The notes under the pieces were generated by a model. It was not told where the DNA came from. It did not search any database and saw only the letters and a list, made by a program, of their open reading frames with translations. From contig JAHRHE010000003.1 in the NCBI GenBank assembly GCA_020027965.1, forward strand, positions 1-62,516: a stretch of DNA of 62,516 nt. Direction: 5' to 3'. Origin of the DNA: Nitrospirota bacterium. Lineage in GTDB: Bacteria; Nitrospirota; Nitrospiria; Nitrospirales; Nitrospiraceae. The translations under genes and the position numbers were made by a program. Below are positions 1-7,758 of the stretch, in pieces. Positions within the stretch are counted from its first letter, which is position 1; each line of letters opens with the position of its first letter.

Positions 1-1150
1 CGGTCCGCTCGACGGTGACTTCGGAAATCGGACCAATCCAGCAGGCGCCGCGGAAAAATTGGCTCTGCGCCAGCTCGGCACTCCCCTTCGCGTCGCTGCC
101 CAGCTGGAGGATGCGCTGGACGGGCTGCCCGTCGAACAGAGCGGAGACGGTGGACCGCAGATCGAGCTCGCCTTTCTGCAGGGGATGATCGGAGAAGGCC
201 GCGGCATGAAAGTATCCGGTCGGCCAGGCTCGCTTCCCCAACGGCCGAAGCAAGTGTTCCAGCGTGGGGCGATCGGACCCAGCGGCCACGCCGACGACCA
301 AACTGACGGACCTCGCGTTGGTCTTAGCGATCATGATGAGGCCGATCAGTTCGGTCCGGGCCACGGCCAAACAGCTCTCGACCAGGTCGGCGATCGGGAT
401 GGTCACGGCAGGAGGCTTGGCCTCAAACCGGACGTGGTGGGAGAACCGTCCTTCGCAGGTGAGGCAGTACAAGACCTGAGCATCGGGGAGGAAGGCCCCG
501 GTCTGCACCTGATAGTCCGGCACCGTCGTGCCGCCGGCCGGGTGATAGGCCACCGCGCCGGCGGCGGCCACCAGCTTGCCGAACCGACCCTGACAGTCCT
601 GGAAGTCATGGCCGAAGGCGCCCAGCCCCACGGCAAAAGTGCCATCGGGAAAATGCATGGTGTGACACTGGTCCTTCCGAGTCGGCGCGCTCATCAGGAC
701 CTCGGGATCGCCGATCGCCCGACAGGTGAGGGATTCGTACTGAGCGGTCTCGAAGATCTCGAAGGTCGCCGTCCCACGGTCCAGCACCCTGACCCGACTC
801 GCGTCGCCGCTGGGGGCGGCCGGCTGAGCGACCTCAGGACTCGGCGTGGCCTTGAGCCCGAGCAGCTCTTCGAATCCTGCCAGCGCGATGACGGTTTTCA
901 CGGGCGCCGAGGGGTTGGACACCACGAGCGAGCCCTGCATCCCCTTCACCTGTTTGTAATACTGGAGCAGCACCCGCAGGCCGGCGGAGCTGATGAAGTC
1001 CACTCCCTCGAGATCCAGCCTGAGCCGGCGAGCGCCTCCGCGTATCGCGTCGGCCAACTCACGGGATAAGCGGTCGGCCCACTGCGCGTCCAGCCGTCCT
1101 GTGATCGTCAGCTCGAGGTGATCGCCGACCTGATGCTTGGCAATATCCAT
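1..1150 (-). CDS. STAS-domain protein, C-terminus cut by window edge
   Basis: An open frame runs from an ATG at 1150 to the left edge without a stop, giving at least 383 codons. Residues 1-110 form a STAS (anti-sigma factor antagonist, SpoIIAA-like) domain: a beta-strand/helix start, then DFISSAGLR at residues 51-59, where Ser54 or Ser55 occupies the position phosphorylated in SpoIIAA-type proteins. After a Pro/Ala-rich linker near residue 110 comes a long second region of more than 250 residues with scattered Cys and His that I do not recognise; FIST-like or other sensory folds cannot be excluded. STAS proteins usually work in partner-switching with an anti-sigma kinase, but none is visible here. 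It lies 127 bp downstream of the HExxH gene on the same strand. Confidence 0.8.
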   Translation of the reverse strand, partial: MDIAKHQVGDHLELTITGRLDAQWADRLSRELADAIRGGARRLRLDLEGVDFISSAGLRVLLQYYKQVKGMQGSLVVSNPSAPVKTVIALAGFEELLGLKATPSPEVAQPAAPSGDASRVRVLDRGTATFEIFETAQYESLTCRAIGDPEVLMSAPTRKDQCHTMHFPDGTFAVGLGAFGHDFQDCQGRFGKLVAAAGAVAYHPAGGTTVPDYQVQTGAFLPDAQVLYCLTCEGRFSHHVRFEAKPPAVTIPIADLVESCLAVARTELIGLIMIAKTNARSVSLVVGVAAGSDRPTLEHLLRPLGKRAWPTGYFHAAAFSDHPLQKGELDLRSTVSALFDGQPVQRILQLGSDAKGSAELAQSQFFRGACWIGPISEVTVERT

Positions 1151-1277
1151 GTCACGACCGTCCCGGCCTTCGCGTTGCCTTCATCCTGCGTCCGCACGAG
1201 ACGCAGTCTGAGCGGCAGGCACCAGCTTATACAAGCCCCCTTTCGATGTAAAGCAAGAGGCCTCCTTTCGACACGCC

Positions 1278-2801
1278 TTATCCAGCGCGGCCATAGGTCG
1301 TTCGCGCTTGCTCCAGCTTGTGGATATGGCGCCGGAGCGCGGGGCCGTACCGGGAGCGCATCACGGCGTTGCGCCAGGGGGCGAGGCTTCGGCGGACCCG
1401 CGCGATCTCGCGCTCGAGCAGGCGAACCAGCCTCAGACCGGCCGCGGTCAGCCAGCCCCATGTACGGGCGGGCCCGAGCAGATCCCGGATCGAATACTCC
1501 ACCGACTCAATCTCCTCGAGACAGCGAGCGCGCGCGCGTAACAAGTCCAAGTCGCTGAGACGCGCCCCGTGCGCCGACAGCTGTTCAAACAGCATCGCGC
1601 CCATCGTGAACGTGAACGTGGCGTGGAGAATGCCCCGCGGGGGCCTCAGGCTCTGCCGCCACGGGGAATAAAAAATCTCCTGGTTCCGGTCGCCACGCAG
1701 CAGACGGTTTTTCCGCAGCAACAGATTCAGATAGTGATGGCTGTTCTCGTGAATGAGGTCATCGATCAGATCAAGTTGATCCCGTTCGACCATGTTGATG
1801 AACGAAAGGCCGGGCTGGTGGCGGTAGCTGAAACTGACCACGCCACGGGCCTCCAGCGGGATGATCCGGGAGGTCAGGGTCGTCAGGTTTCCGGCGCCGG
1901 CCGGCCAGGCCTGCTCGATCACCCCGAGCGCCTGCCGGATCCGGTCGTCGAGCCCCGCCGGAGGCATAACGACGGCGCGAGGCGAACGGTCTTTGCCATA
2001 CCGTAAGACCTCGCCCAGCGTGAGGCGACCACCTCCATCAGCATGTCCTCGTCTGATCACGGTGGGCGGCACGTATCTCCACTGAGCCCCTGGCGGGGGG
2101 CCCATGCTCAACAGGGGAACAATCGCCCGGCCGGTCCGCAATTGAATGCCGTTGGGCTGGATCAGAAAGGTCACGCGGTCATGGCCGGCGAGCCGTCGTC
2201 GAAGCCCGACCGGAGGCTCGAGGTACGCGCCCTCCAGCCCCACGTAGAGACGGCCGCCCAGTTCGGCCCGCTCGAAGTTCGGAGCGAGGGTCCCGGATAC
2301 GGTCCAGAGGCGGCGCCCCTCGCGAGCTAGCCAGGCGCAGGGCAGGCCGGGCGCGAGAAACAAGGATCCCTGGGTCCACTGTTGCGCCAGGCGCACGCAG
2401 AGATCTGACAGGCGTCGCTCGAGCCCGCCCGCCGTCGGTTCACCGCGCGGGAAGAGCTCCTCGGCATAGCTGCTCTCGTAAAACTTCTCCTCGCACTCGG
2501 CATAGAGGTCTGACGCAAAGCGCGTATGCTCGCGCTCACGGCGAAGTTGCTCCCGGAGATCGATAAAATAGAGGAGATCGTTCAGCAGCTCGATCCACCC
2601 GACGACTTTCCAGCCGGAGTAATCTTCGAGCTTGAGCGAGCCACCCACGAAGCGGCCGAACGCGGGCTGCAATCCCAACGTCCCGGCGGGACGCCGATAG
2701 GGTCCCTCCAGCTCGTCACAGAGCTCGGACAAGAGATCCCGCATGGATCCGCGGAACTCCCGCAGCAGGCAGGTCAGGAACTCCGGATCAAAGAGTGTCA
2801 T
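1278..2801 (-). CDS. HExxH-motif putative peptide-modification protein
   Basis: A 507-residue protein with a zinc- or iron-type metal motif HENSHH at residues 351-356. It is followed by a YSPWR segment near 378-382 and an RPxxGILHATF segment at 386-396, a layout typical of the HExxH putative peptide-modification family (recently linked to 2-oxoglutarate-dependent peptide beta-hydroxylation). H351 and H355 or H356, plus a later His such as H393, are candidate ligands. No signal peptide or membrane segment is seen, so it is probably cytoplasmic. Family members usually sit near a RiPP precursor gene and a maturase; neither is recognisable within 3 kb. The codon use matches the neighbours. Function is inferred from motifs only. 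Confidence 0.72.
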   Translation of the reverse strand: MTLFDPEFLTCLLREFRGSMRDLLSELCDELEGPYRRPAGTLGLQPAFGRFVGGSLKLEDYSGWKVVGWIELLNDLLYFIDLREQLRREREHTRFASDLYAECEEKFYESSYAEELFPRGEPTAGGLERRLSDLCVRLAQQWTQGSLFLAPGLPCAWLAREGRRLWTVSGTLAPNFERAELGGRLYVGLEGAYLEPPVGLRRRLAGHDRVTFLIQPNGIQLRTGRAIVPLLSMGPPPGAQWRYVPPTVIRRGHADGGGRLTLGEVLRYGKDRSPRAVVMPPAGLDDRIRQALGVIEQAWPAGAGNLTTLTSRIIPLEARGVVSFSYRHQPGLSFINMVERDQLDLIDDLIHENSHHYLNLLLRKNRLLRGDRNQEIFYSPWRQSLRPPRGILHATFTFTMGAMLFEQLSAHGARLSDLDLLRARARCLEEIESVEYSIRDLLGPARTWGWLTAAGLRLVRLLEREIARVRRSLAPWRNAVMRSRYGPALRRHIHKLEQARTTYGRAG

Positions 2802-2922
2802 CGGAATGGAGATGATCGACCTCCGAGGAGCTAGTCAGGAGGACACGAGGCGGCAGAGTGAAGAGGCCACGCGGGCGCGCAAGCACCGTGACCGAGGACC
2901 ACCAGGCTGACTGTCCCATGCG

Positions 2923-3420
2923 TCAGAGGGTCTGCGGCTTGGAGTCCGGGAGTTCTTTCCCGGCCGAATCCAGCAGATCCCGCCCAACCAGAATCGGCGC
3001 TTTGAAGTGAACGGCCAGCGCGATGGAATCGGAAGATCGGCTGTCGAAGACCTTCGTCGTGTCCTTGACGGCGACCGTCAAGGCCCCGTAATAGGTGCCG
3101 TCCTTCAGCGTGATCACGGTCTTCGTGACTTTTCCGCCGAAGGCGTCCAGGATCGAGTGCATCAGGTCGTGCGAGAGGGGGCGTCGGGTCTTCTGTCCCG
3201 TGAGTGCGCCCTGAATCGAGCCGGCCACGGTGGGATCCACGAAGATCGGGATGACGCGGTTCTCCGCTTTCAGCAGAACAACCGGGCCGTGGTCGGACAG
3301 CCGCACCGACACATCCTTGATCTCAACCTGATCCATCTCGGCCACGGAGAGAGAGCCAGGGACAGTGAACCACAGCGCAGCGATCGTCGCAACCGCACAG
3401 ACCCTGCCGAGATGTCTCAT
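2923..3420 (-). CDS. DUF151 (bifunctional nuclease-like) protein, exported
   Basis: The ATG at 3420 is preceded by GGAGG five bases upstream, so it is preferred over the ATG at 3432. The product has about 165 residues. It starts with a clear signal peptide (basic start, hydrophobic core, Ala-rich cleavage region near residue 26). The rest matches the DUF151/BFN fold: a VVLLKAENRVIPIFVD strand pair, a central DLMHSILDAFGG helix, and the C-terminal SRSSDSIALAVHFKAPILV segment that is the family's most conserved part. Bifunctional nuclease activity has been reported for a plant member; most bacterial homologues are uncharacterised. Export is unusual for a nuclease-type role and suggests another function. 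Confidence 0.82.
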   Translation of the reverse strand: MRHLGRVCAVATIAALWFTVPGSLSVAEMDQVEIKDVSVRLSDHGPVVLLKAENRVIPIFVDPTVAGSIQGALTGQKTRRPLSHDLMHSILDAFGGKVTKTVITLKDGTYYGALTVAVKDTTKVFDSRSSDSIALAVHFKAPILVGRDLLDSAGKELPDSKPQTL

Positions 3421-3483
3421 GGTGTCCTCCATACTATAGCTCTCCGCATTCAGCCCCTTCTCTTGGTGGCTCGCAGGAGACCG

Positions 3484-4113
3484 CTATCCTCTCACGAACG
3501 CGTTGTCCTCCCGTTCGAGACCGATCTGGGTCTCCGGCCCGTGTCCGGTGATCACCCGCGTCGCTTCATCCAGCGTGTAGAGCCGTTCTCGAATCGACCG
3601 CTCGATCGCGTCGTAGTCCCCACCCCACAGGTCCGTTCGGCCGATGCTACCACGGAACAACGTGTCACCGGCCAGCAAGAGGTGCTCCTCCTTAAAGTGC
3701 AGGCACATTGAGCCCGGCGTGTGTCCCGGCGTATGCACCGCGAGCCCGTGTAGGCCACCCACGAGGATCTTCTCTTCGTCCTTGAGCCAGGAGTCCGGAG
3801 GCGGCGCCGGCACGAAGGGAATACCGAACAGGCGGCATTGTGTCTCGAGCAAGTCCCAAAGCTTCCGGTCCGCTTCATGCAGCATGAGCGCCGCGCCGGT
3901 GGCCTTCTTGATCTCCCCAGAGGCGAGGAAATGATCCAGATGGGCGTGCGTATGGAAAATGCCGACGACGGTCAACCCCAGGCTCCGGACCTCCTGCAGG
4001 ATCTGCTCGTGCGCGCCTCCCGGATCCACCACGATCGCCTGTTTCGTCACCGGGTCACCGATGATCGAGCAGTTGCACCCCAGGGGAGGCACTTGAAAGG
4101 TTTTGAGGATCAT
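3484..4113 (-). CDS. MBL-fold metallo-hydrolase (glyoxalase II-like)
   Basis: A 209-residue metallo-beta-lactamase-fold hydrolase. The dinuclear metal site is visible as HTHAHLDH at residues 54-61, a HTPGHTPGS segment, the Asp in AGDTLF, and the C-terminal GHGPET. The LGCNCSIIGD start and overall size fit the GloB-like/hydroxyacylglutathione hydrolase-like group, which cleave thioesters or related compounds in the cytoplasm. A longer frame starts at 4197, but its first 28 residues are low-complexity and the family normally begins at MILKTF, so 4113 is used. It lies 63 bp upstream of the DUF151 gene on the same strand and may be co-transcribed with it. Confidence 0.85.
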   Translation of the reverse strand: MILKTFQVPPLGCNCSIIGDPVTKQAIVVDPGGAHEQILQEVRSLGLTVVGIFHTHAHLDHFLASGEIKKATGAALMLHEADRKLWDLLETQCRLFGIPFVPAPPPDSWLKDEEKILVGGLHGLAVHTPGHTPGSMCLHFKEEHLLLAGDTLFRGSIGRTDLWGGDYDAIERSIRERLYTLDEATRVITGHGPETQIGLEREDNAFVRG

Positions 4114-4335
4114 AACCCATTCACGCAAGGCAAGAATGGCCCCCCCTCCCCTGCCCTCCCCCTCATGGCCCATTGCGGTGGGGAGAGCAATGGGCACCCC
4201 GGAGGAGATGGTGGGGGTGAATAACCAAAGGGAACGGTCGCTTGAGCTGTTATTTTACCCGTTACCCGTTCCTTTTGCATTTCTGTCTCTCTCTTCATCC
4301 TTGTCCCCCTCTCCCCCTGTATCCCGCTATTTTCT
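4114..4335. other. Intergenic stretch with pyrimidine-rich tract and short heptamer repeat
   Basis: No gene is seen here. The plus strand has C-rich and CT-rich runs and a short tandem of seven-base units around TTTACCC/GTTACCC at 4254-4267. An imperfect dyad, CCCATTGC and GCAATGGG, lies at about 4169-4195 and could fold into a hairpin. Confidence 0.4.
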
Positions 4336-5169
4336 CTACTGTGAACCTTCGGATTTCGCGCAGCGGAATCCGGTGTAGCTGTTCCGCGTGGTAGGGGGCA
4401 GTTTGAACCGCCCGTAGGTCAACAGGTATTTGGGGAGGTCGGACCAGGAACCTCCGCGGAGCACCTTGAACTGCCCCTCGTCCGGCCCGGTTGGATTTCG
4501 CTCCGGGCTCTGCTCGTAGTACGCCGCTGCGTACCAGTCCTGGACCCATTCCCAGACATTCCCGGCCAGGTCGTACAGGCCGAATGGGCTCCTCCCCTTT
4601 TCGTATCGTCCGACCGGCGTCAACACCTGGTTGTAGCTGAATCGGGCGCCGAGGGCATGGTTCGCGAAGTCGGCCGTGGGCGTCGCATTGCCCCACGGGT
4701 AGCGGCGCTCATCGGTCCCCCGCGCCGCCTTTTCCCACTCAGCTTCGGTCGGCAGCCGCTTGCCGGCCCAGCGGCAGTAGGCCTCGGCATCCTCCCAATC
4801 GACGCCGATGACCGGCCGGTCTCCGTGGAGTTGGAGATTCACCGAGTCCCACAGCCACGGTACGGCGCGGCCGCTCGCAGCCAGAAAGGCCGCGTAGCGG
4901 CTGGTCGTGACCTCATAGAGGTCCATGAAATAGGCGTCCAGCCAGACCTTGTGGCGCGGGCGCTCGTCGTCGAGCCCGATGGTCCCATCTACTCCCATCC
5001 AGAACTCTCCTGCAGGAATCGTGGCCATGGGAGCCTCTTCCGGCTTGACAGTCCCGCGCTCTTTCTTTAGCTTGCGAAGCTGATCCACCTGCGCCCCAGC
5101 CGGTGCCACCACGGAAGCGAGCGCCACGATCAGCACCACCACAAGACAGCCCGACCGTCTTTCACTCAT
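4336..5169 (-). CDS. Formylglycine-generating-enzyme-like (SUMF1) exported protein
   Basis: A 277-residue protein with an N-terminal signal peptide or anchor (hydrophobic core at residues 8-26, AGAQ cleavage region). The FGE-sulfatase domain follows from about residue 45: IPAGEFWMG start, DEVT-like strand (LYEVTTSRYAAF), VDWEDAEAYCRWAGKRLPTEAEWEKAARG, the GNVWEWVQDW block, and the terminal LRGGSW ... GFRCA. These are hallmark SUMF1 segments. True formylglycine-generating enzymes need a Cys pair near the C-terminus; only the GFRC cysteine is evident, so sulfatase maturation is not assured and many bacterial homologues have other roles. No sulfatase gene is nearby. Confidence 0.85.
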   Translation of the reverse strand: MSERRSGCLVVVLIVALASVVAPAGAQVDQLRKLKKERGTVKPEEAPMATIPAGEFWMGVDGTIGLDDERPRHKVWLDAYFMDLYEVTTSRYAAFLAASGRAVPWLWDSVNLQLHGDRPVIGVDWEDAEAYCRWAGKRLPTEAEWEKAARGTDERRYPWGNATPTADFANHALGARFSYNQVLTPVGRYEKGRSPFGLYDLAGNVWEWVQDWYAAAYYEQSPERNPTGPDEGQFKVLRGGSWSDLPKYLLTYGRFKLPPTTRNSYTGFRCAKSEGSQ

Positions 5170-5204
5170 CTGTACTCATCTTCTTGTACGCATCACCCGC
5201 GAAG

Positions 5205-5276
5205 CTCTCAGCCAACAGCTATCAGCCCACGGCGCCTGCTCACCAAACACCAACCACCGACCACTGACCACTGCCT
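5205..5276. repeat. Two heptamer tandem-repeat tracts
   Basis: Two runs with a seven-base period lie between the SUMF1-like gene and the broken methyltransferase. The first, 5205-5232, has units such as CTCTCAG, CCAACAG, CTATCAG. The second, 5242-5276, has units ACCAAAC, ACCAACC, ACCGACC, ACTGACC, ACTGCCT. They belong to the same class of seven-base repeats seen at many other loci in this window. Confidence 0.7.
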
Positions 5277-5299
5277 TACCCAAAACGCATCACGGTCTT

Positions 5300-5846
5300 T
5301 CAGTAGATCCGTCCCCCGACGATCCAATGCCGATCATCCGGTACGTCGATCAGGAGACGGCTCAGGTTCAGCTCCGCCAACTGGGCGGCCACCTCGTCTT
5401 CCGTGAAGGAGGCCAGGAGGGAGTTATAGAAGTCCCGCCGGAGGCCCGTACCAGAACTGGAGCGGGTTGGGCAGGTGATGCGCAAGGCTGTTTGAGATGG
5501 CGGCATCGGCCGGAACCGGAAGGACCATGGTTTGAACGCGCTCACAGCGGAGTGTGATCCGCTCCGCCAGGCCGGCCGCACAGAGCGCCTCCTCGGCGAG
5601 ACGAATCATGGGCGGCGACGCATCCACGCCGGTAAGCTGGCACTTCGGAAGGGCGCGGGCCAGCCGGATCGGGATATCCGCCGGACCGCAGCCCAGGTCC
5701 AGGATATGCCCTTCCGTGAAGTCCGGATAGCATTCCAGAAACCGGTCGACGAAGCCCTGGTTCTCCTCCTCGAAGTCGGCCTTCGCGTACGCCAGCGCCT
5801 GCTCGGGATCGTCCATCAATTCCGGTTCAAGCACCCGTGGCATCAT
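5300..5846 (-). pseudogene. Class I SAM-dependent methyltransferase with internal deletion and frameshift
   Basis: The 5' part (5846 to about 5433) encodes a SAM-binding Rossmann start: HILDLGCGPADIPIRLA (motif I), TGVDASPPMI (motif II), then NSLAHHLPNPLQFW. That frame ends at a stop at 5424-5426. The family's C-terminal part, DFYNSLLASFTEDEVAAQL ... DDRHWIVGGR, continues at once in another frame down to 5300. In related methyltransferases about 30-40 residues (the strand after GLRR and the following helix) lie between these two parts; here they are absent. The junction is at the GLRR/RDFYN overlap near 5436-5450. This looks like a deletion that also shifted the frame, so the product is probably non-functional. 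Confidence 0.75.
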
Positions 5847-5881
5847 AATTCACAATTCGAAATTCGAATTTCGAAATTCGA
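5847..5881. repeat. Heptamer repeat, AATTCGA type
   Basis: Five consecutive seven-base units, AATTCAC, AATTCGA, AATTCGA, ATTTCGA, AATTCGA. The tract lies between the start of the broken methyltransferase and the end of the MOSC gene. It is strikingly AT-rich against the GC-rich surroundings. Confidence 0.85.
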
Positions 5882-5887
5882 AATGGC

Positions 5888-6379
5888 TTACCTGGTCCCT
5901 TCCACAGCGACGGCGTCGCCCTTTCGCACTACCCCCTCGGCCAGCACCTTCGCATAGACCCGGCTCCAGCCGGGATGGCGCTTCTGGGAAATCCGCTTGA
6001 AGTCCCCGTTCAGGAACCACCCGGCATTCTGGTCGCATGGCGCGGTGTAGTTCGTGATCTCCAGATGAACCGTCGGCCCGATGCGCACCCGAGCCCCCGG
6101 TTTGAGCCCGGCCCAATCCACTCCCGCCAGCGTCAAGTTCTCGCCGCTGGCGCCTGGAGCAATCGAATGTCCCTCGGCTTGAAGCGCCTCGATCACCTCC
6201 AGGGAAAACAGACAGACCGCTCGATCGGGACCGCCATGGACCGCCCGATTCCGCTGGCGATCCCCCACCACGCCCTGGACAGTGATGCGCGCCTCCGGCA
6301 CCGGCAGTTTGGGAACCCCACCGTTCGACGTACTGATCTGGTGCAGGTGGGGGCGAGGTCGAAGGCGGAGCGCTTCCAT
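5888..6379 (-). CDS. MOSC-domain protein
   Basis: A 163-residue MOSC-domain protein. The core is VVGDRQRNRAVHGGPDRAV, then GASGENLTLAGVDW and a C-terminal RVYAKVLAEGVVRKGD. MOSC domains occur in molybdenum cofactor sulfurases and in YiiM-like proteins; the conserved Cys used in some sulfur-carrier members may be the one in TAPCDQNAG. The start at 6379 (MEALRL) is preferred because the longer frame to 6415 runs back through an AT-rich heptamer tract. The HQIST(S)xGGVPKLPV start is typical of the small stand-alone MOSC proteins. It is probably cytoplasmic; the substrate is unknown. Confidence 0.82.
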   Translation of the reverse strand: MEALRLRPRPHLHQISTSNGGVPKLPVPEARITVQGVVGDRQRNRAVHGGPDRAVCLFSLEVIEALQAEGHSIAPGASGENLTLAGVDWAGLKPGARVRIGPTVHLEITNYTAPCDQNAGWFLNGDFKRISQKRHPGWSRVYAKVLAEGVVRKGDAVAVEGTR

Positions 6380-6400
6380 AATTTTCAATTTTGAATTGCG
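6380..6400. repeat. Heptamer repeat, AATTTTG type
   Basis: Three seven-base units, AATTTTC, AATTTTG, AATTGCG, directly abut the MOSC start codon. The tract replaces the position where a ribosome binding site would be expected. Confidence 0.65.
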
Positions 6401-6609
6401 TGAGTGGCCTCGCACCTAGCCGATCGCCCGGTATCATACCAGGCTCGTGGGCGTGAAACATCGGGTATGCGACGGATGAAGGCCGAACGATGAACTCGCG
6501 ACCCAGAGCGAAGATCGCAGAAGGTCGTCGCGGGTGGTAAAAGCTGAAGGAACTGTCTACAATTCTTCCCTGTGGTCCGGCCAGGATCCCGGCAGCCCAA
6601 CGGAAGGCA

Positions 6610-7131
6610 ATGATGGAGCGGGAGGCGATTCTCTCCCAGTTACGTGAAAGGATCGTGGCCTTCGCCGCATCTAGATGGTCGAGGGAGGTGGCCGAGGACC
6701 TGGCACAGGAAGTGCTCATCGTCCTGCACGAGAAGTATGCCCAGGTCACGGAGCTGAACGAGCTCCTTCCCCTCTCCTTCCAGATTCTCCGGTTCAAGAT
6801 GCTGGACTTCCACCGGAAGTCGTTGCGCCGCGGGGAGTATAATCAGGTGGCGATCGAAGATCTCCCTTTGCGGGACCCGAGAGGGAACCCTGGAACGGAG
6901 CTCGAACACAAGGAAATGATAGAACAGTTGATCTCGGCCATGACCCGGCTTAGCCCGCGTTGCCGTCAACTGTTCCGCTGGAAGTTGGAAGGAAAGAGTT
7001 TCGTCGAGATCCAAGCTCTCTTGGGGCAGCGTTCGATCAACACCATCTATACGTGGGACTTTCGATGCCGCAAACAGCTTCTGGAGCTAATGGGTGGAAG
7101 TTGGGAAGGAAGGCTCGGGAGGCATGACTGA
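6610..7131 (+). CDS. ECF-like RNA polymerase sigma factor
   Basis: A 173-residue sigma-70 family protein of ECF size. Region 2 is at residues 8-70 (VAEDLAQEVLIVLHEKY, then ILRFKMLDFHRKS), and region 4 is at about residues 105-160 (LSPRCRQLFRWKLEGKSFVEIQALLG, a helix-turn-helix). A GGAAGG sequence at 6602-6607 favours the second ATG at 6613 over the first at 6610. A TACAAT at 6558-6563 may be a -10 box. The next plus-strand gene, 627 bp downstream, is a membrane protein with an anti-sigma layout, so the two probably form a sigma/anti-sigma pair despite the long gap. Confidence 0.88.
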   Translation: MMEREAILSQLRERIVAFAASRWSREVAEDLAQEVLIVLHEKYAQVTELNELLPLSFQILRFKMLDFHRKSLRRGEYNQVAIEDLPLRDPRGNPGTELEHKEMIEQLISAMTRLSPRCRQLFRWKLEGKSFVEIQALLGQRSINTIYTWDFRCRKQLLELMGGSWEGRLGRHD

Positions 7132-7166
7132 CCCGCGGAAGACACCGCCGGCTCACCGCCTCGCCG

Positions 7167-7597
7167 GCGCGCACAAACGTGGCGCTCCTTATTCGTCGCG
7201 CCGTGCGCCTCGCAGAGCGCGCACAGAAGAGTAGGAGTGTGTGGTCGGGGTGCCTCCCGTGCTCGCGGAGCGCGCACACAAGAAGGATGGGCCGGGCGGC
7301 AGGGCTGCCCGTTGTGCTCGCGCACCGCGCACTCAGGATTTATTGGTTCCGGGCCTCGGTGGATAGAGTGCTCGGTGGACGCGCGCAGTGAAGGCCAGCC
7401 CAGCCGCCCGGCTGTGAAAAGAAGGTGGAGGTGTGCCGGGTACCCGTTGCTCTTCTACCTGCAACGGGTGATGACGCGCGCAGTTAGAGGCACCCCGCCA
7501 CGCACTCTGAGAGAGGAACACAAATGGACAGGTGCTCGCTCGGGCAACGGCGCGTCTTGGCGCGCCCGGGGTGGGCGGGTGAAAATGATGCGCGCAA
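7167..7597. repeat. Degenerate palindromic repeats around GCGCGCAC
   Basis: GCGCGCA or a one-base variant recurs at 7167, 7217, 7270, 7325, 7381, 7476 and 7590. The first five copies are 50, 53, 55 and 56 bases apart, then the spacing grows to 95 and 114. At the early boundaries the motif is the right half of a palindrome whose left half is GTGCGCC or GTGCTCG, for example GTGCTCGCGGAGCGCGCAC at 7259-7277. The intervening 30-35 bases differ from unit to unit. The repeats are too degenerate for CRISPR, and no cas gene is present. Confidence 0.6.
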
Positions 7598-7675
7598 TTG
7601 GGGTCAGCCACGCCTCCGGGCCACCGCAAAGTAAGGTGGAGGAGTGCTGGACTTCGGCCTTTGAGGGAGAGGGAA

Positions 7676-7711
7676 GGTGAGGAAAAGGGTGCTGTCGCCC
7701 TTTTCCTCACC
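7676..7711 (+). promoter_or_regulatory. Perfect 14-bp hairpin upstream of anti-sigma-like gene
   Basis: GGTGAGGAAAAGGG at 7676-7689 and CCCTTTTCCTCACC at 7698-7711 pair perfectly around an eight-base loop. No T-run follows, so it may be a rho-independent-like terminator of the sigma-factor transcript, an attenuator, or a processing or stability element in the leader of the gene at 7759. Confidence 0.6.
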
Positions 7712-7758
7712 TGGAAGGCTATCCCGCGGTTCGAGAGATACGCTTCACGAAACTCAAT

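Larger units (their letters stand above)
7132..7758. other. 627-bp intergenic region with structured repeats
   Basis: No convincing gene is found on either strand; the short frames here have no recognisable protein pattern. The region contains a periodic palindromic repeat (7167-7597) and then a perfect hairpin (7676-7711) before the anti-sigma-like gene. No Shine-Dalgarno sequence precedes the ATG at 7759. Confidence 0.6.

Noticed and set aside
59-1069. A 336-codon open frame on the plus strand.
   Set aside because: It is antisense to the STAS protein, whose minus frame shows the DFISSAGLR motif; the plus-strand translation has no recognisable pattern.
5850-6797. A 315-codon frame covering the MOSC region.
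   Set aside because: It is a different frame from the MOSC protein and shows no family pattern; the MOSC frame 5888-6379 has clear motifs.
7167-7400. Possible CRISPR array: palindromic units with 30-35-base spacers.
   Set aside because: The units are too degenerate, spacing drifts from 50 to 114, and no cas genes are present.
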